From Selenomonas sp. AB3002 (GTDB taxonomy: Bacteria; Bacillota; Negativicutes; Selenomonadales; Selenomonadaceae): a DNA stretch of 64,000 bases. Positions 45,736-54,257 of this stretch are shown here, one piece after another; positions within the stretch are counted from its first letter, which is position 1; each line of letters starts with the position of its first letter. The DNA lies in contig NZ_JNIO01000008.1 of NCBI RefSeq assembly GCF_000702545.1, positions 868,001-932,000 of the forward strand. The letters are read 5' to 3'. Position numbers and translations under genes: made by a program. The notes under the pieces are model-generated. The model was not told the DNA's origin. It ran no database searches and was given only the letters and a program-made list of their open reading frames with translations.

Positions 45736-46818
45736 CTACCACTCAATCTTCTCATCTATTCCATAAGCACGACCAGCTTTCTTACCCAGTATGTGCCATA
45801 CATTCATAGGGCTGATACCTGCTCCTGCTCTCTTAGCTGTCAATTTTTCCAGAGTAATATTTTCTCCTTCTGAAATTTCCGAAGCTGCCACCATGCTTTT
45901 TCGCACTATATTGATGTTTGCAACCTCATCAGCAGCTGGAATCTTCACGCCACACCCTATGGCCTGCTCCACCGTGCGAATGGCTTGCACCATGGCCTGC
46001 AGCTCCTCTGGTTCCAGGGAAGCCTTATGGTCAGGGCCAGGCATATCTTTGTCCAGAGTGAAATGCTTCTCTATAATGACAGCCCCCAGCGCTGTTGCCG
46101 CCACAGGAATAGTTATTCCTTTAGTATGATCGGAATACCCTACCGGCAGGCCGAAAGCTCTTTTCATAGTTTCCATAGCCTTCAAATTAGCCTGGGATGC
46201 AGGTGCGGGGTACTGGGTAGTGCAATGAAGAAGCTGCACTTTTTCCCTAAGGATGTTCTGGCCTTCCTCTGATACATACACATCCTGAGCAGCCTGGTAG
46301 TTGGCCGGAAAATCTGACTTTATATATCCGTAGGCCAGCATCGCCAAGGCCTTTTCGATCTCTCCCAAAGTCGCCATGCCCGTGGACAGCACTACGGGCT
46401 TTTGGGAATGTGCAATCTCTATCAAGAAGGGCGCGTTAGTTACCTCGCCCGAAGGAATCTTGATGAATGGCATATTCAGCGCTGTAGTCAGAAAATGCAG
46501 GCTATCACTATCAAAAGGTGTGGATATAAAATCCACGCCGCACTCTCTGCATAGTTTTTCCAGCTCTATGTAATCCTCATCCTTCAATGTCAGTTTCTGC
46601 AACATCTCCAGCTGACTTTCCTGCATTCCCGTAGTCACCTTCTGATAGGCCGCTTTTTCTGCTGTCTTGGTTACTAAATTCTCCGGGTGAAAAGTCTGGA
46701 ACTTCACTGCGTCTGCTCCAGCCTCTGCCCCAGCCCTAACCAGCTTTCTGGCCAGTTCCATGTCACCATTATGGTTCACGCCAGCTTCGGCTATGATATA
46801 TACATGCTTCTTACTCAA
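45736..46818 (-). CDS. legI: Legionaminate/sialate-type synthase
   Basis: Condenses a six-carbon amino sugar with phosphoenolpyruvate to form a nine-carbon acid. Motifs are YIIAEAGVNHNGDMELARKL, AVKFQTFHPENLVT, FISTPFDSDSLHFL, KIPSGEVTNAPFL, VVLSTGMATLGEI, VGYSDHT and IEKHFTLDKDMPGPDHKASL, with a C-terminal SAF antifreeze-like domain (RKSMVAASEISEGENITLEK). The start TTG overlaps the legG stop. The family also includes NeuB and PseI; the neighbours indicate legionaminate. Confidence 0.9.
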   Translation of the reverse strand: MSKKHVYIIAEAGVNHNGDMELARKLVRAGAEAGADAVKFQTFHPENLVTKTAEKAAYQKVTTGMQESQLEMLQKLTLKDEDYIELEKLCRECGVDFISTPFDSDSLHFLTTALNMPFIKIPSGEVTNAPFLIEIAHSQKPVVLSTGMATLGEIEKALAMLAYGYIKSDFPANYQAAQDVYVSEEGQNILREKVQLLHCTTQYPAPASQANLKAMETMKRAFGLPVGYSDHTKGITIPVAATALGAVIIEKHFTLDKDMPGPDHKASLEPEELQAMVQAIRTVEQAIGCGVKIPAADEVANINIVRKSMVAASEISEGENITLEKLTAKRAGAGISPMNVWHILGKKAGRAYGIDEKIEW

Positions 46819-47990
46819 GTCCTCGCGCCTCCCGGCAAATCGTAGAATCTCTTTTTCAAATCTATGTGGCCTTGCAATGCTTCCATAATCTTTTGGGCAA
46901 TTCTTTCACCCGCATGGCCAGTTCCGTACGGACTGATAACCTCTCGACAAATCGCCTGATGCGCGGGGCTCATAGCTTTTTTTATACCATGCACAATCTC
47001 TGCTGCTGACGAGCCACAGTTTACAATACTTGCATACTGAAGCCTCCCTCTTTGGCGGTCACCAATATTTACTGTAGCAACATGCAAAGCCGGAGCTTCG
47101 ATAATACCACTGGAAGAATTCCCTAACACTAGCTTGGCATGTTTCATAAGTGATAGGTAACGCCGTACGCCTAAGGAAGTATAGACATGCAGATTAGACA
47201 AGCCTGCCTTATCCAGTAAGGCATTGATTTTCGCTCCACCTTGGTCAGCATTTGACTTAGTGACGATGAATTGCATATGTGGAAATGCTTTTATGGCCTC
47301 CAAGAAATCATCTATATTCTGCTCGACCTGCTCCTCTTCCATTGTCACAGGGTGATAGGTACAAAGCGCGTATTCGCAGTCATCCAGCCCAATGCTTTTC
47401 AGCGCTTCAGCCTTTTCCATATCTGCCACTGACAATATATTGTCTATGCTGGTGGAGCCATAGTTGAAAACCCTGTCTGGGCTTTCTCCCAGTTGCACAA
47501 CCCTTCTGCGGCTTTCCTCATTGGTCGTGAAATGAAGATAGCTCATCTTGGATATGGAATGCCTGATCCACTCATCCATGGCTCCTTCGGTGGTGTCGCC
47601 TCCGCAAATATGAAATATTGGCATTTGCGTATTCCCTGCGGCCATAGCCACTGCCAGTATTTCATAGCGATCTCCCAATAACACCACGCCGCTGTATCTC
47701 TCTGTGGCAAACAATCTTGTGAATTTAACTAATGCATCTGCCTGATTGAAAGATATATCCAAAGCAGTATCAGATTTGACCGAAATTTCAATTCTCTTAT
47801 CTATCCGTTGCCCTGCCGCTTCTATCTCTTGTACAGTCATACCATATTGCTCACTCAGATGGGTGCCGGTAACTATCAGTTCCACCCTAAATGTGTCGCT
47901 TTCTCCCTTACGCAGTGCCCTGACTACCGGAGAGAGCAAGCCATATTCCGCTCTGGTGGCTGTCACCACGCATATCTTTCGCATATCCAC
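46815..47990 (-). CDS. legG: Hydrolysing UDP/GDP-GlcNAc 2-epimerase (LegG/NeuC type)
   Basis: Epimerises and hydrolyses a nucleotide sugar to a free ManNAc-like sugar for the synthase. Motifs are ICVVTATRAEYGLLSPVVRA, VTGTHLSEQYGMTV, VLLGDRYEILAVAMAA, FHICGGDTTEGAMDEWIRHS, and the late NSSSGIIEAPALHVATVNIG. In a PtmE/LegB setting the substrate would be a 2,4-diacetamido GDP-sugar. It couples downstream to legI by overlap. Confidence 0.9.
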   Translation of the reverse strand: MDMRKICVVTATRAEYGLLSPVVRALRKGESDTFRVELIVTGTHLSEQYGMTVQEIEAAGQRIDKRIEISVKSDTALDISFNQADALVKFTRLFATERYSGVVLLGDRYEILAVAMAAGNTQMPIFHICGGDTTEGAMDEWIRHSISKMSYLHFTTNEESRRRVVQLGESPDRVFNYGSTSIDNILSVADMEKAEALKSIGLDDCEYALCTYHPVTMEEEQVEQNIDDFLEAIKAFPHMQFIVTKSNADQGGAKINALLDKAGLSNLHVYTSLGVRRYLSLMKHAKLVLGNSSSGIIEAPALHVATVNIGDRQRGRLQYASIVNCGSSAAEIVHGIKKAMSPAHQAICREVISPYGTGHAGERIAQKIMEALQGHIDLKKRFYDLPGGART

Positions 47991-47999
47991 CCAGTCCCT

Positions 48000-48899
48000 T
48001 CAAACCTGCTTCCTTTTGCCCAGCCGGTCGCCTACTCGTACGCGCCCAGCAAAATCATAGTCTACTACTTCCACCATGGTATCCTGCGTTTTCACTAAGA
48101 ACCCCTGCTCCGTTTTCCCAAGCACCTGTCCAGGAATATTCTTGTAAACATGCGCACCTTTTATTTCACGAACCTTGTTGATGCGCATTTCCGCCCCATC
48201 CAAAAAGGTTCTCGCTGCAGGACCAGGAGGACAGATAGCCCTGACAAAATTGAACACATCCCGGCTTCTCTGGTTCCAGTCCAAGATTTCGTCTCCTATC
48301 TGCCTCATACCACAGTAAAAACCCACTGGGTCGATATCCTTTTGCTGAGTAACCTCAGCCGTTCCCTCCTGGAGGCTCTTAATGGCCTCATAGAGAATGT
48401 CCGCGCACCCAGCATAAGCTCTTTCCAACAAGGTTGCATAAGTGTCATCATCTGTGATGGGATATGTATTTTGCAGGATAATATCCCCTGTATCTATGCC
48501 CTCGTCCACATAGTGGACGGTAATTCCGAATTCCTTCTCATCATTGATGAGAGCCCAGTTCAGAATATTCCTCCCCCGATAGAAGGGTAACTTACCTGCA
48601 TGGCAGTTGATGGTTTTCATAGGCGGGATATTAATAAAGTCCTTCTTGAAAATCTGATTGAAGGACATGGAGACAAAAATATCCGCTCCATAGCCAGCAT
48701 ATTCTTTCCGTGCTTCTGGTGTATTGATATTCTCGTGAAGAACAACAGGTATGCCCTGTTCCTCAGCCATCTTTATCAACACAGGATCTTTTTTGTCGTA
48801 ACGCACAGTCACGAAAACAATTTCCAAGCTTTTGTCAGCAACTATCTTCTCGAACGACCTATGGCCCCAAGGGCCATCTGCAAAGTAACCAATCTTCAC
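48000..48899 (-). CDS. Sugar N-formyltransferase
   Basis: A 10-formyl-tetrahydrofolate-dependent transferase of about 299 residues, related to methionyl-tRNA formyltransferase but placed among sugar genes. The catalytic residues appear in TINCHAGKLPFYRGRNILNW (Asn and His) and VHYVDEGIDTGDIIL (Asp). The C-terminal part has an OB-like end (MRINKVREIKG, VRVGDRLG). It probably formylates an amino group of the nonulosonic acid or its precursor. The GTG at 48899 follows GAGGTG by six bases; a TTG 18 bases earlier overlaps that site. Confidence 0.83.
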   Translation of the reverse strand: MKIGYFADGPWGHRSFEKIVADKSLEIVFVTVRYDKKDPVLIKMAEEQGIPVVLHENINTPEARKEYAGYGADIFVSMSFNQIFKKDFINIPPMKTINCHAGKLPFYRGRNILNWALINDEKEFGITVHYVDEGIDTGDIILQNTYPITDDDTYATLLERAYAGCADILYEAIKSLQEGTAEVTQQKDIDPVGFYCGMRQIGDEILDWNQRSRDVFNFVRAICPPGPAARTFLDGAEMRINKVREIKGAHVYKNIPGQVLGKTEQGFLVKTQDTMVEVVDYDFAGRVRVGDRLGKRKQV

Positions 48900-48943
48900 G
48901 TAAACCACCTCACACAATTTGTGATGCGGTATTTTATGCCTGG

Positions 48944-49572
48944 TTACATAGCTTTCGCCGGAACGCCCACTACCTTAGCACCTGGTGGCACATCCTTCAG
49001 GACAACAGCTCCAGCTCCCACAAGCGCATTCCTGCCAATGGATATCCCTTGAATTACCGTTGCCCCAGTGCCAATATGGCTTCCATCACCTACCTGCACA
49101 CCACCAGACAAGATAGCTCCCGATGCAATATGCACATGACTGCCAATGACACAGTCATGGTCTACCACAGCCCCGGTGTTGATGATAGAATCCTCGGCAA
49201 TCCTAGTGCCTGTGTTCACCACAGCCCCCGCCATGACTTGTACACCTTCCCCAAGGATGCAATCCGATGCAATTATCGCAGCTGGATGTATCACCTGACG
49301 AAAGCCGTAGCCAAGCTTTTTGAACTTGTAATAGATGCTTGCACGAAGGGCTGTATCTCCTACAGATCCCAGCCCATTGACCAACTCCACCGCATCATTG
49401 GAGTAGGCAGAAATCGCACTGTCATCTCCTATGATGGGCAAATCACCGTTCTGTCTACTGGGGGGGGGCACTTGTCAAGCATACCCAGCATCTCTACCCC
49501 CAGCAGTCTCAAGCTATCGTATAGCACCTTGGCATGGCCTCCAGCACCGATGATTATTACAGGTTTATCCAT
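48944..49572 (-). pseudogene. legH: LegH/PglD-like sugar acetyltransferase, out of frame at a poly-C tract
   Basis: The full gene runs from the ATG at 49572 (MDKPVIIIGAGGHAKVLYDS) through a PglD-type N-terminal fold and a left-handed beta-helix acetyltransferase (IHPAAIIASDCILGEGV, VVDHDCVIGSHVHIASGAIL, catalytic His in VDHDC, closing GVPAKAM). At 49461-49469 a run of nine C on the coding strand shifts the frame, giving a 47-residue product ending at 49429. Seven or ten C would restore a single frame. It is either phase-variable and now off, or a base was miscalled. The enzyme would acetylate the 4-amino group. Confidence 0.8.
49461..49469. repeat. Nine-base G/C homopolymer tract inside the acetyltransferase gene
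   Basis: Nine consecutive G on the plus strand (C on the coding strand) at a point where the two halves of the acetyltransferase lie in different frames. Homopolymer C/G tracts of this length are the classic slippage sites of contingency genes. Confidence 0.85.
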
Positions 49573-49577
49573 TGAAC

Positions 49578-50750
49578 TTATTCTCCCAATACTACACTAG
49601 ACGGGATATTGACCAACCTTCGTCCAACATCTTCTGCAGTGCTGCATTCCATACGCGGACAGTCTTTGTACATCTCCAATGTGTACATAAGATTCCAGAT
49701 AGGGCGACTCATAATGTTGCTGTCATTCAAAAGTGCCAGCAGCCTGTCTCGCATGTGCGCCAGCTCCGGTTTTAAAAGCAAGGCGTTAAACCAATAGTTG
49801 CTCTTGGCAAAATCCGGTTCTATGAAAAAGTCAACGGATTCATTTCCTTCAAAGACCTTTCTGTATTTTTCTGCCAAAGCGCGCTTCTTTGCGAGGAACT
49901 CTGGCAATTCTTCCAGCTGGGCACATCCCAATGCCGCATTGATATTTGGCATACGATAGTTATATCCTACCATATCATGACGGAATTCCCACTTATGCGG
50001 AATCTTAGCTTGAGTAGTCAAGTGCTTGGCCAGTTTGCCCATGTCATCATCATTAGTAAGCACAGCACCACCACCACCGGTGGTGATTGTTTTGTTGCCA
50101 TTAAAGCTCATGGCACTCACAAGGCCGAAATTTCCCGTATGTTTGCCCTTGTAGAAAGAACCAATAGACTCAGCACAATCCTCTACTACCACCAGATGGT
50201 ACTCTTCGGCAAGGGCATTTACCTTATCCATATCCACAGGATGACCAAAGGTATGCATTGGTACCACAGCAGATATCCGCCTGCCTGTCTTTCTATTGTA
50301 GCATGCTCCGTTCTTTATTTCAGCAATCTCTCGCAAATAGTCTCTTAGCTTATCTGGATCCAACCCTAATGTTTCATAGCAGCTATCAACAAAATGAGGC
50401 ACCGCTTGGCAATAAACCACGGCATTGGCTGTAGCTATAAATGTCAGCGCTGGAACTAAGACCTCATCTTCAGGCTTTACCCCCGCCAAGATTAAGCATA
50501 TATGCAAGGCAGAAGTGCCATTCGCCACCGCCACTGCTCTTTTTACACCAGTATAGGCAGCCAGGTCTTCTTCAAAGCGGTCAACAAATTTCCCTACTGA
50601 GGAAACCCATCCCGTATCAATACATTCTTTGACATATTTGTTTTCATTGCCCCTAAACAACGGCTCGTGCAAAGGCAGAAAATGCTCTGTAGGAAGGACG
50701 GCCTGCAACGTATCCAGCACATTGCTTAGTTTATTCACTTCATCCATCAT
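49578..50750 (-). CDS. legC: PLP-dependent sugar aminotransferase (LegC type)
   Basis: A DegT/DnrJ/EryC1 aminotransferase that adds the 4-amino group to the 4-keto sugar made by LegB. Motifs are LFRGNENKYVKECIDTGWVS, AVANGTSALHICLILAGV, VVEDCAESIGSFYKGKHTG and the PLP lysine in MSFNGNKTITTGGGGAVL; the substrate side has YNYRMPNINAALGCAQLEEL. The start overlaps the legB stop. Its product would pass to the acetyltransferase encoded next. Confidence 0.9.
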   Translation of the reverse strand: MMDEVNKLSNVLDTLQAVLPTEHFLPLHEPLFRGNENKYVKECIDTGWVSSVGKFVDRFEEDLAAYTGVKRAVAVANGTSALHICLILAGVKPEDEVLVPALTFIATANAVVYCQAVPHFVDSCYETLGLDPDKLRDYLREIAEIKNGACYNRKTGRRISAVVPMHTFGHPVDMDKVNALAEEYHLVVVEDCAESIGSFYKGKHTGNFGLVSAMSFNGNKTITTGGGGAVLTNDDDMGKLAKHLTTQAKIPHKWEFRHDMVGYNYRMPNINAALGCAQLEELPEFLAKKRALAEKYRKVFEGNESVDFFIEPDFAKSNYWFNALLLKPELAHMRDRLLALLNDSNIMSRPIWNLMYTLEMYKDCPRMECSTAEDVGRRLVNIPSSVVLGE

Positions 50751-51745
50751 ATGTTATACACATCCGCTTTATACTTTTTGAGATTATCTTTATCAGCAAA
50801 CCAGTCTATGGTTTCTTTCAAGCCTCGCTTGAAGCCTTCGCGTCCCCCATACTGTGGTTCCCATCCAAGAAGTCTTTTAGCCTTGCTATTGTCTGCCCAC
50901 AAGCGGTTAACTTCACTTTTTTCTGGACGCAGGCGAATCTCATCAGTCTCAATTTCAATATCCACATTCATAGCCTCAGCGATAATTTTTGCTGTGTCCC
51001 CAATGGATACTTCAAAGTTGCTGCCTATATTGATAACCTCGCCGATAGAATTATGCGAATTCATAACTGAAATAAAGCCTTGTACTGTGTCCTTCACATA
51101 ATTGAAATCGCGTGTTGGAGTAAGTGCGCCTAACTTAATCTTCCTTTTCCCATTCAATAACTGAGTGATAATCGTCGGTATCACTGCACGTGCTGACTGA
51201 CGAGGGCCATAAGTATTAAATGGGCGAATCAGCGCTACCGGCGTGCCAAAGGAGCGATAAAATGACATGGCAATCTGATCGGCTCCAATTTTGCTGGCTG
51301 AATAAGGTGACTGTCCCTGCAGAGGATGCTCCTCTGTAATGGGTACAAACCGTGCTGTGCCATACACCTCCGATGTAGAAGTCTGCACAACCTTTTCAAT
51401 GCCTAACTCCCTAGCAGCCTGCACAACATTAAGAGCACCCTTCACATTGGTATCAACATAAGTATCAGGAGAGTGATATGAGTATGGAATAGCAATCAAT
51501 GCAGCCAGATTTAGCACTGCATCGCAACCCTCCATGGCCGTCTTTACCCCATGAGCATCACGGATATCTCCAGCAAAGACCTCCAGTTCGTTTTTTACAT
51601 CTAATGGTGACTCATCTAGCCAGCCCCATGAGTTGAAAGAGTTATAAAGAACAAATGCTTTCACTGCATATCCATCACAAACTAGCTTCTCCACTAAGTG
51701 TGAACCAATGAAGCCATCTGCTCCAGTTACTAAAATCTTCTTCAT
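50747..51745 (-). CDS. legB: Nucleotide-sugar 4,6-dehydratase (LegB type)
   Basis: First committed sugar step: removes water from GDP/UDP-GlcNAc to form the 4-keto-6-deoxy sugar. Motifs are KILVTGADGFIGSHLVEKL, the LegB-like FNSWGWLDE, LNLAALIAIPYSYHSPDTYV, TSTSEVYGTA and catalytic YSASKIGADQ, plus RPFNTYGPRQSARAVIPTI. The LegB family hallmark SWGWLD supports the assignment. AGGAG lies about 12 bases upstream of the ATG. Confidence 0.92.
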   Translation of the reverse strand: MKKILVTGADGFIGSHLVEKLVCDGYAVKAFVLYNSFNSWGWLDESPLDVKNELEVFAGDIRDAHGVKTAMEGCDAVLNLAALIAIPYSYHSPDTYVDTNVKGALNVVQAARELGIEKVVQTSTSEVYGTARFVPITEEHPLQGQSPYSASKIGADQIAMSFYRSFGTPVALIRPFNTYGPRQSARAVIPTIITQLLNGKRKIKLGALTPTRDFNYVKDTVQGFISVMNSHNSIGEVINIGSNFEVSIGDTAKIIAEAMNVDIEIETDEIRLRPEKSEVNRLWADNSKAKRLLGWEPQYGGREGFKRGLKETIDWFADKDNLKKYKADVYNI

Positions 51746-51782
51746 ATCACATACTAGCTCCTGTACAATATATTCTCACAAT

Positions 51783-52934
51783 TTACTTTTCTACACTATT
51801 TACATCTCTTTTATTGGTCCTTTCATCCCAAATAGGTTTTTTTAAAGCCCATTCACCAAATTCATTTTTTTCAAAAATATCTCGATTATAAAGCTTGTCA
51901 ATTATTTCATAAAACTCCGATTCGCGATATCCGCAAAAACTACAAAAGTCTCTTACGCAACGTGAATCTAAAGCCGAATCTTTCCTGCGAACAATATCAA
52001 TCGCTTCTTCTCTTGACATCATGCCATATCTAACAAATCTTGCTGTATAATCAGTTGCAGATGTATGACCATATTTAGGATACTTCAACCATGCATGAAC
52101 CAAATATGCCATAGAATCCACTTGATCAAAATTCTCAGCACAATGTGTTCTATCCCACTCACCTATAAGGTCATGAAATCCTCGTTTTTTAGCAAATATA
52201 TAATTTGCATATGAGTTCCATGGAACATAATAGCTCAAATAAAAAGGGTCAAGCATATCTAAATCTTTCTGCGGCGGTGCTTTTATTAGTGAAAGATCTT
52301 CCTCTGTCACTCCTTCAATATGGAGTTCTTCATCACTATAACTGACAGCCACACCATTTTCTATTTGTTTCCTTGCACTATATGTTTCCTCTGCATCTAC
52401 ACCGCCATACTCAAAACTTACGTTTTCACCATAGCAAAGCATTGGTGTATGGAATTTTATAGACATATACAGTGGAAATGTATAAATCAATCTATCTATA
52501 TACCATGTCGGAGAGCCATACTTTTCAAAAAACATTCTCGTTAATGCTTTTTGTGCCTTAATATTCGGCTTACAAGAAATCAATGTACATCCAAATTCCT
52601 CGCTTAAATTTCTAAGATTATGCTTTCCCGCCTCAGTCATTGTAAAATTATCTTCAACAGTAAAAAGTATAGGGTGCATATTCATAACCTCTTTCAGCAT
52701 ATGCACCTGAAAATGACTATCCTTGCCACCAGAAACAGCTACTGCACAATCATACTGCCCTTTCCCATTGCAATTCCGATATTTATCACAGAATTCCTCA
52801 AATTCCTTAAAGCGCTTATCCCAGTCAATTTCTTTTCTCTTTGCATAATTATTGCATGCACTACACACACCATTCTCATCAAAAACAATCCCCGGCCGTG
52901 TATCTGGCATCGTACATTTCTTACAATAACGCAT
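51783..52934 (-). CDS. N-acetyl sugar amidotransferase (PseA/WbpG type)
   Basis: An ATP-pyrophosphatase-type amidotransferase that can convert an N-acetyl to an acetamidino group. It has a zinc-like front CKKCTMPDTRPGIVFDENGVCSAC, the PP-loop VAVSGGKDSHFQVHMLK, and a late CSFCGYRESEFYE. The family (WbpG, PseA, PtmG) normally uses ammonia from a HisH/HisF-like pair; none is in this window. Next to a complete legionaminic-acid set it suggests a 5-acetamidino derivative. It is more AT-rich than legB. Confidence 0.87.
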   Translation of the reverse strand: MRYCKKCTMPDTRPGIVFDENGVCSACNNYAKRKEIDWDKRFKEFEEFCDKYRNCNGKGQYDCAVAVSGGKDSHFQVHMLKEVMNMHPILFTVEDNFTMTEAGKHNLRNLSEEFGCTLISCKPNIKAQKALTRMFFEKYGSPTWYIDRLIYTFPLYMSIKFHTPMLCYGENVSFEYGGVDAEETYSARKQIENGVAVSYSDEELHIEGVTEEDLSLIKAPPQKDLDMLDPFYLSYYVPWNSYANYIFAKKRGFHDLIGEWDRTHCAENFDQVDSMAYLVHAWLKYPKYGHTSATDYTARFVRYGMMSREEAIDIVRRKDSALDSRCVRDFCSFCGYRESEFYEIIDKLYNRDIFEKNEFGEWALKKPIWDERTNKRDVNSVEK

Positions 52935-53006
52935 ATTTTCCCCCTCTATCTAAACTTAATTATGCCAACTTTTTAATAAAACGCATATTATACATGTAGG
53001 TTTATA

Positions 53007-53984
53007 TTACTTTATCAACGTTGCATATCGACAATCTATAGGATAAATTGGTGTATTTTTATCATATGCACAGTTATAACAAATTGTTCCTTCAACATTT
53101 CCGTTTAAATGACGTTCCCTTAGTTCAGCGAATGTCTTTGACTCCCACGCTTCCTTGAGGGTCATCTCATGAAGATCAGCTACAGCAAGATAATTTTGAA
53201 AATCAGCGCAACACGCCGTAAGGTATCCCTCGCACGATATTGTTGCTGCGTTAAATAATTGCGCACATGGTATTTGTATAGCCGATTTAATACCCTCAAA
53301 TTTTTTTAGTTGTTCATTAGAGAGTTTCATTCTTTGTGTCTCTTCATACATAAGTCCTGTTTGATTAACCATGTTAATAAACACAACATCATCAGCAAAC
53401 GTACCGACTTTATCACGAAGACTCCCAATTTCCGATACGTTCGATTTATTTACGATATATGAAACAAAGAGATTAACCTTTATTCTCTTTTGCTTTCTAT
53501 ATTCATCAAAGAAACGAAGATTATCAATAACCTTTTTAAAATCATCACGACCATGAATCTTTTTGTACGTCTCCGCAGTTCCAGCATTGATTGAAAATTT
53601 AATACTATCAATACCTGCTGCTGTCAGTTCAATAGTTTTTTCTTTAGATAACAACGCGCCATTTGTAGTAATGTATACATACTCAAATCCTAGGGATTTT
53701 GTATAACTAACAAATTCAGCAATATTTTTATTCATCAACGGTTCGCCAGTTGCGTAAAATCCTACTTCTCTAGTCCCCAAATCATATGCTTGTCTTAATA
53801 CATCATACGCTAACTTCTTCTCTATAAAGCGCTTAATTCTTGTCATTTTAGAATTATAACAAAAGACGCATGCATGATTACAATAATTTGTTACTTCAAC
53901 AAGTAAATTCTTTTTAGGAAATAAAGGGGTTGCTAATTGTTCAAAATTAGCATTTGCATTTATTCTTTGCTTTAACAGTTCCAT
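53007..53984 (-). CDS. Radical SAM/SPASM protein
   Basis: A 325-residue radical SAM protein: the cluster motif is CNHACVFC (about residues 36-43), then GFYATGEPLMNKNIAEFV and SIKFSINAGTAETYKKIHG; a SPASM-like C-terminal cysteine set is present (CAQLFNAATISCEGYLTACC, CYNCAYD). Such proteins modify sugars or peptides or act as dehydrogenases. It lies between the amidotransferase and a DUF2971 relic and shares their AT-rich composition. The substrate is unknown. Confidence 0.85.
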   Translation of the reverse strand: MELLKQRINANANFEQLATPLFPKKNLLVEVTNYCNHACVFCYNSKMTRIKRFIEKKLAYDVLRQAYDLGTREVGFYATGEPLMNKNIAEFVSYTKSLGFEYVYITTNGALLSKEKTIELTAAGIDSIKFSINAGTAETYKKIHGRDDFKKVIDNLRFFDEYRKQKRIKVNLFVSYIVNKSNVSEIGSLRDKVGTFADDVVFINMVNQTGLMYEETQRMKLSNEQLKKFEGIKSAIQIPCAQLFNAATISCEGYLTACCADFQNYLAVADLHEMTLKEAWESKTFAELRERHLNGNVEGTICYNCAYDKNTPIYPIDCRYATLIK

Positions 53985-53987
53985 TTA

Positions 53988-54200
53988 TCACACCTCAAGA
54001 AGTGTATAAATTCCATTTGACTGATTGCACCTCATTAATGCTAACCAATGTGTGTCTGTGCCTCTATAGAACGGCACAATAACCCCCTCGAACGGATCAT
54101 TCAAGGTTGACGATTTTGCAAAAAATACATCTTATTTCTTCAACTCTTTATATTTTCCTAGTATATTTTCTGTCGAACGATATCGGTATACATAATCCAT
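53988..54200 (-). pseudogene. DUF2971-like gene remnant
   Basis: The minus strand reads MDYVYRYRSTENILGKYKEL, then one TAA, then DVFFAKSSTLNDPFEG in the same frame, and ends after 70 codons. DVFFAKSSTLNDPFEG is the signature start of DUF2971 proteins, which are normally about 250 residues or more. The gene is thus both interrupted and truncated. AGGAG precedes the ATG at 54200. Confidence 0.6.
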
Positions 54201-54257
54201 TTGTTATTCTCCTATTCTAAAGCAGCTAATCAATCATCACTCTGTTTATATCCCCCA

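Noticed and set aside
48000-48899. Possible methionyl-tRNA formyltransferase (fmt)
   Set aside because: The fold is related, but the gene lies inside a nonulosonic-acid cluster, is not next to def, and the catalytic segment reads INCHAGKLPFYRG rather than the usual HxSLLPxxRG; sugar formylation fits better.
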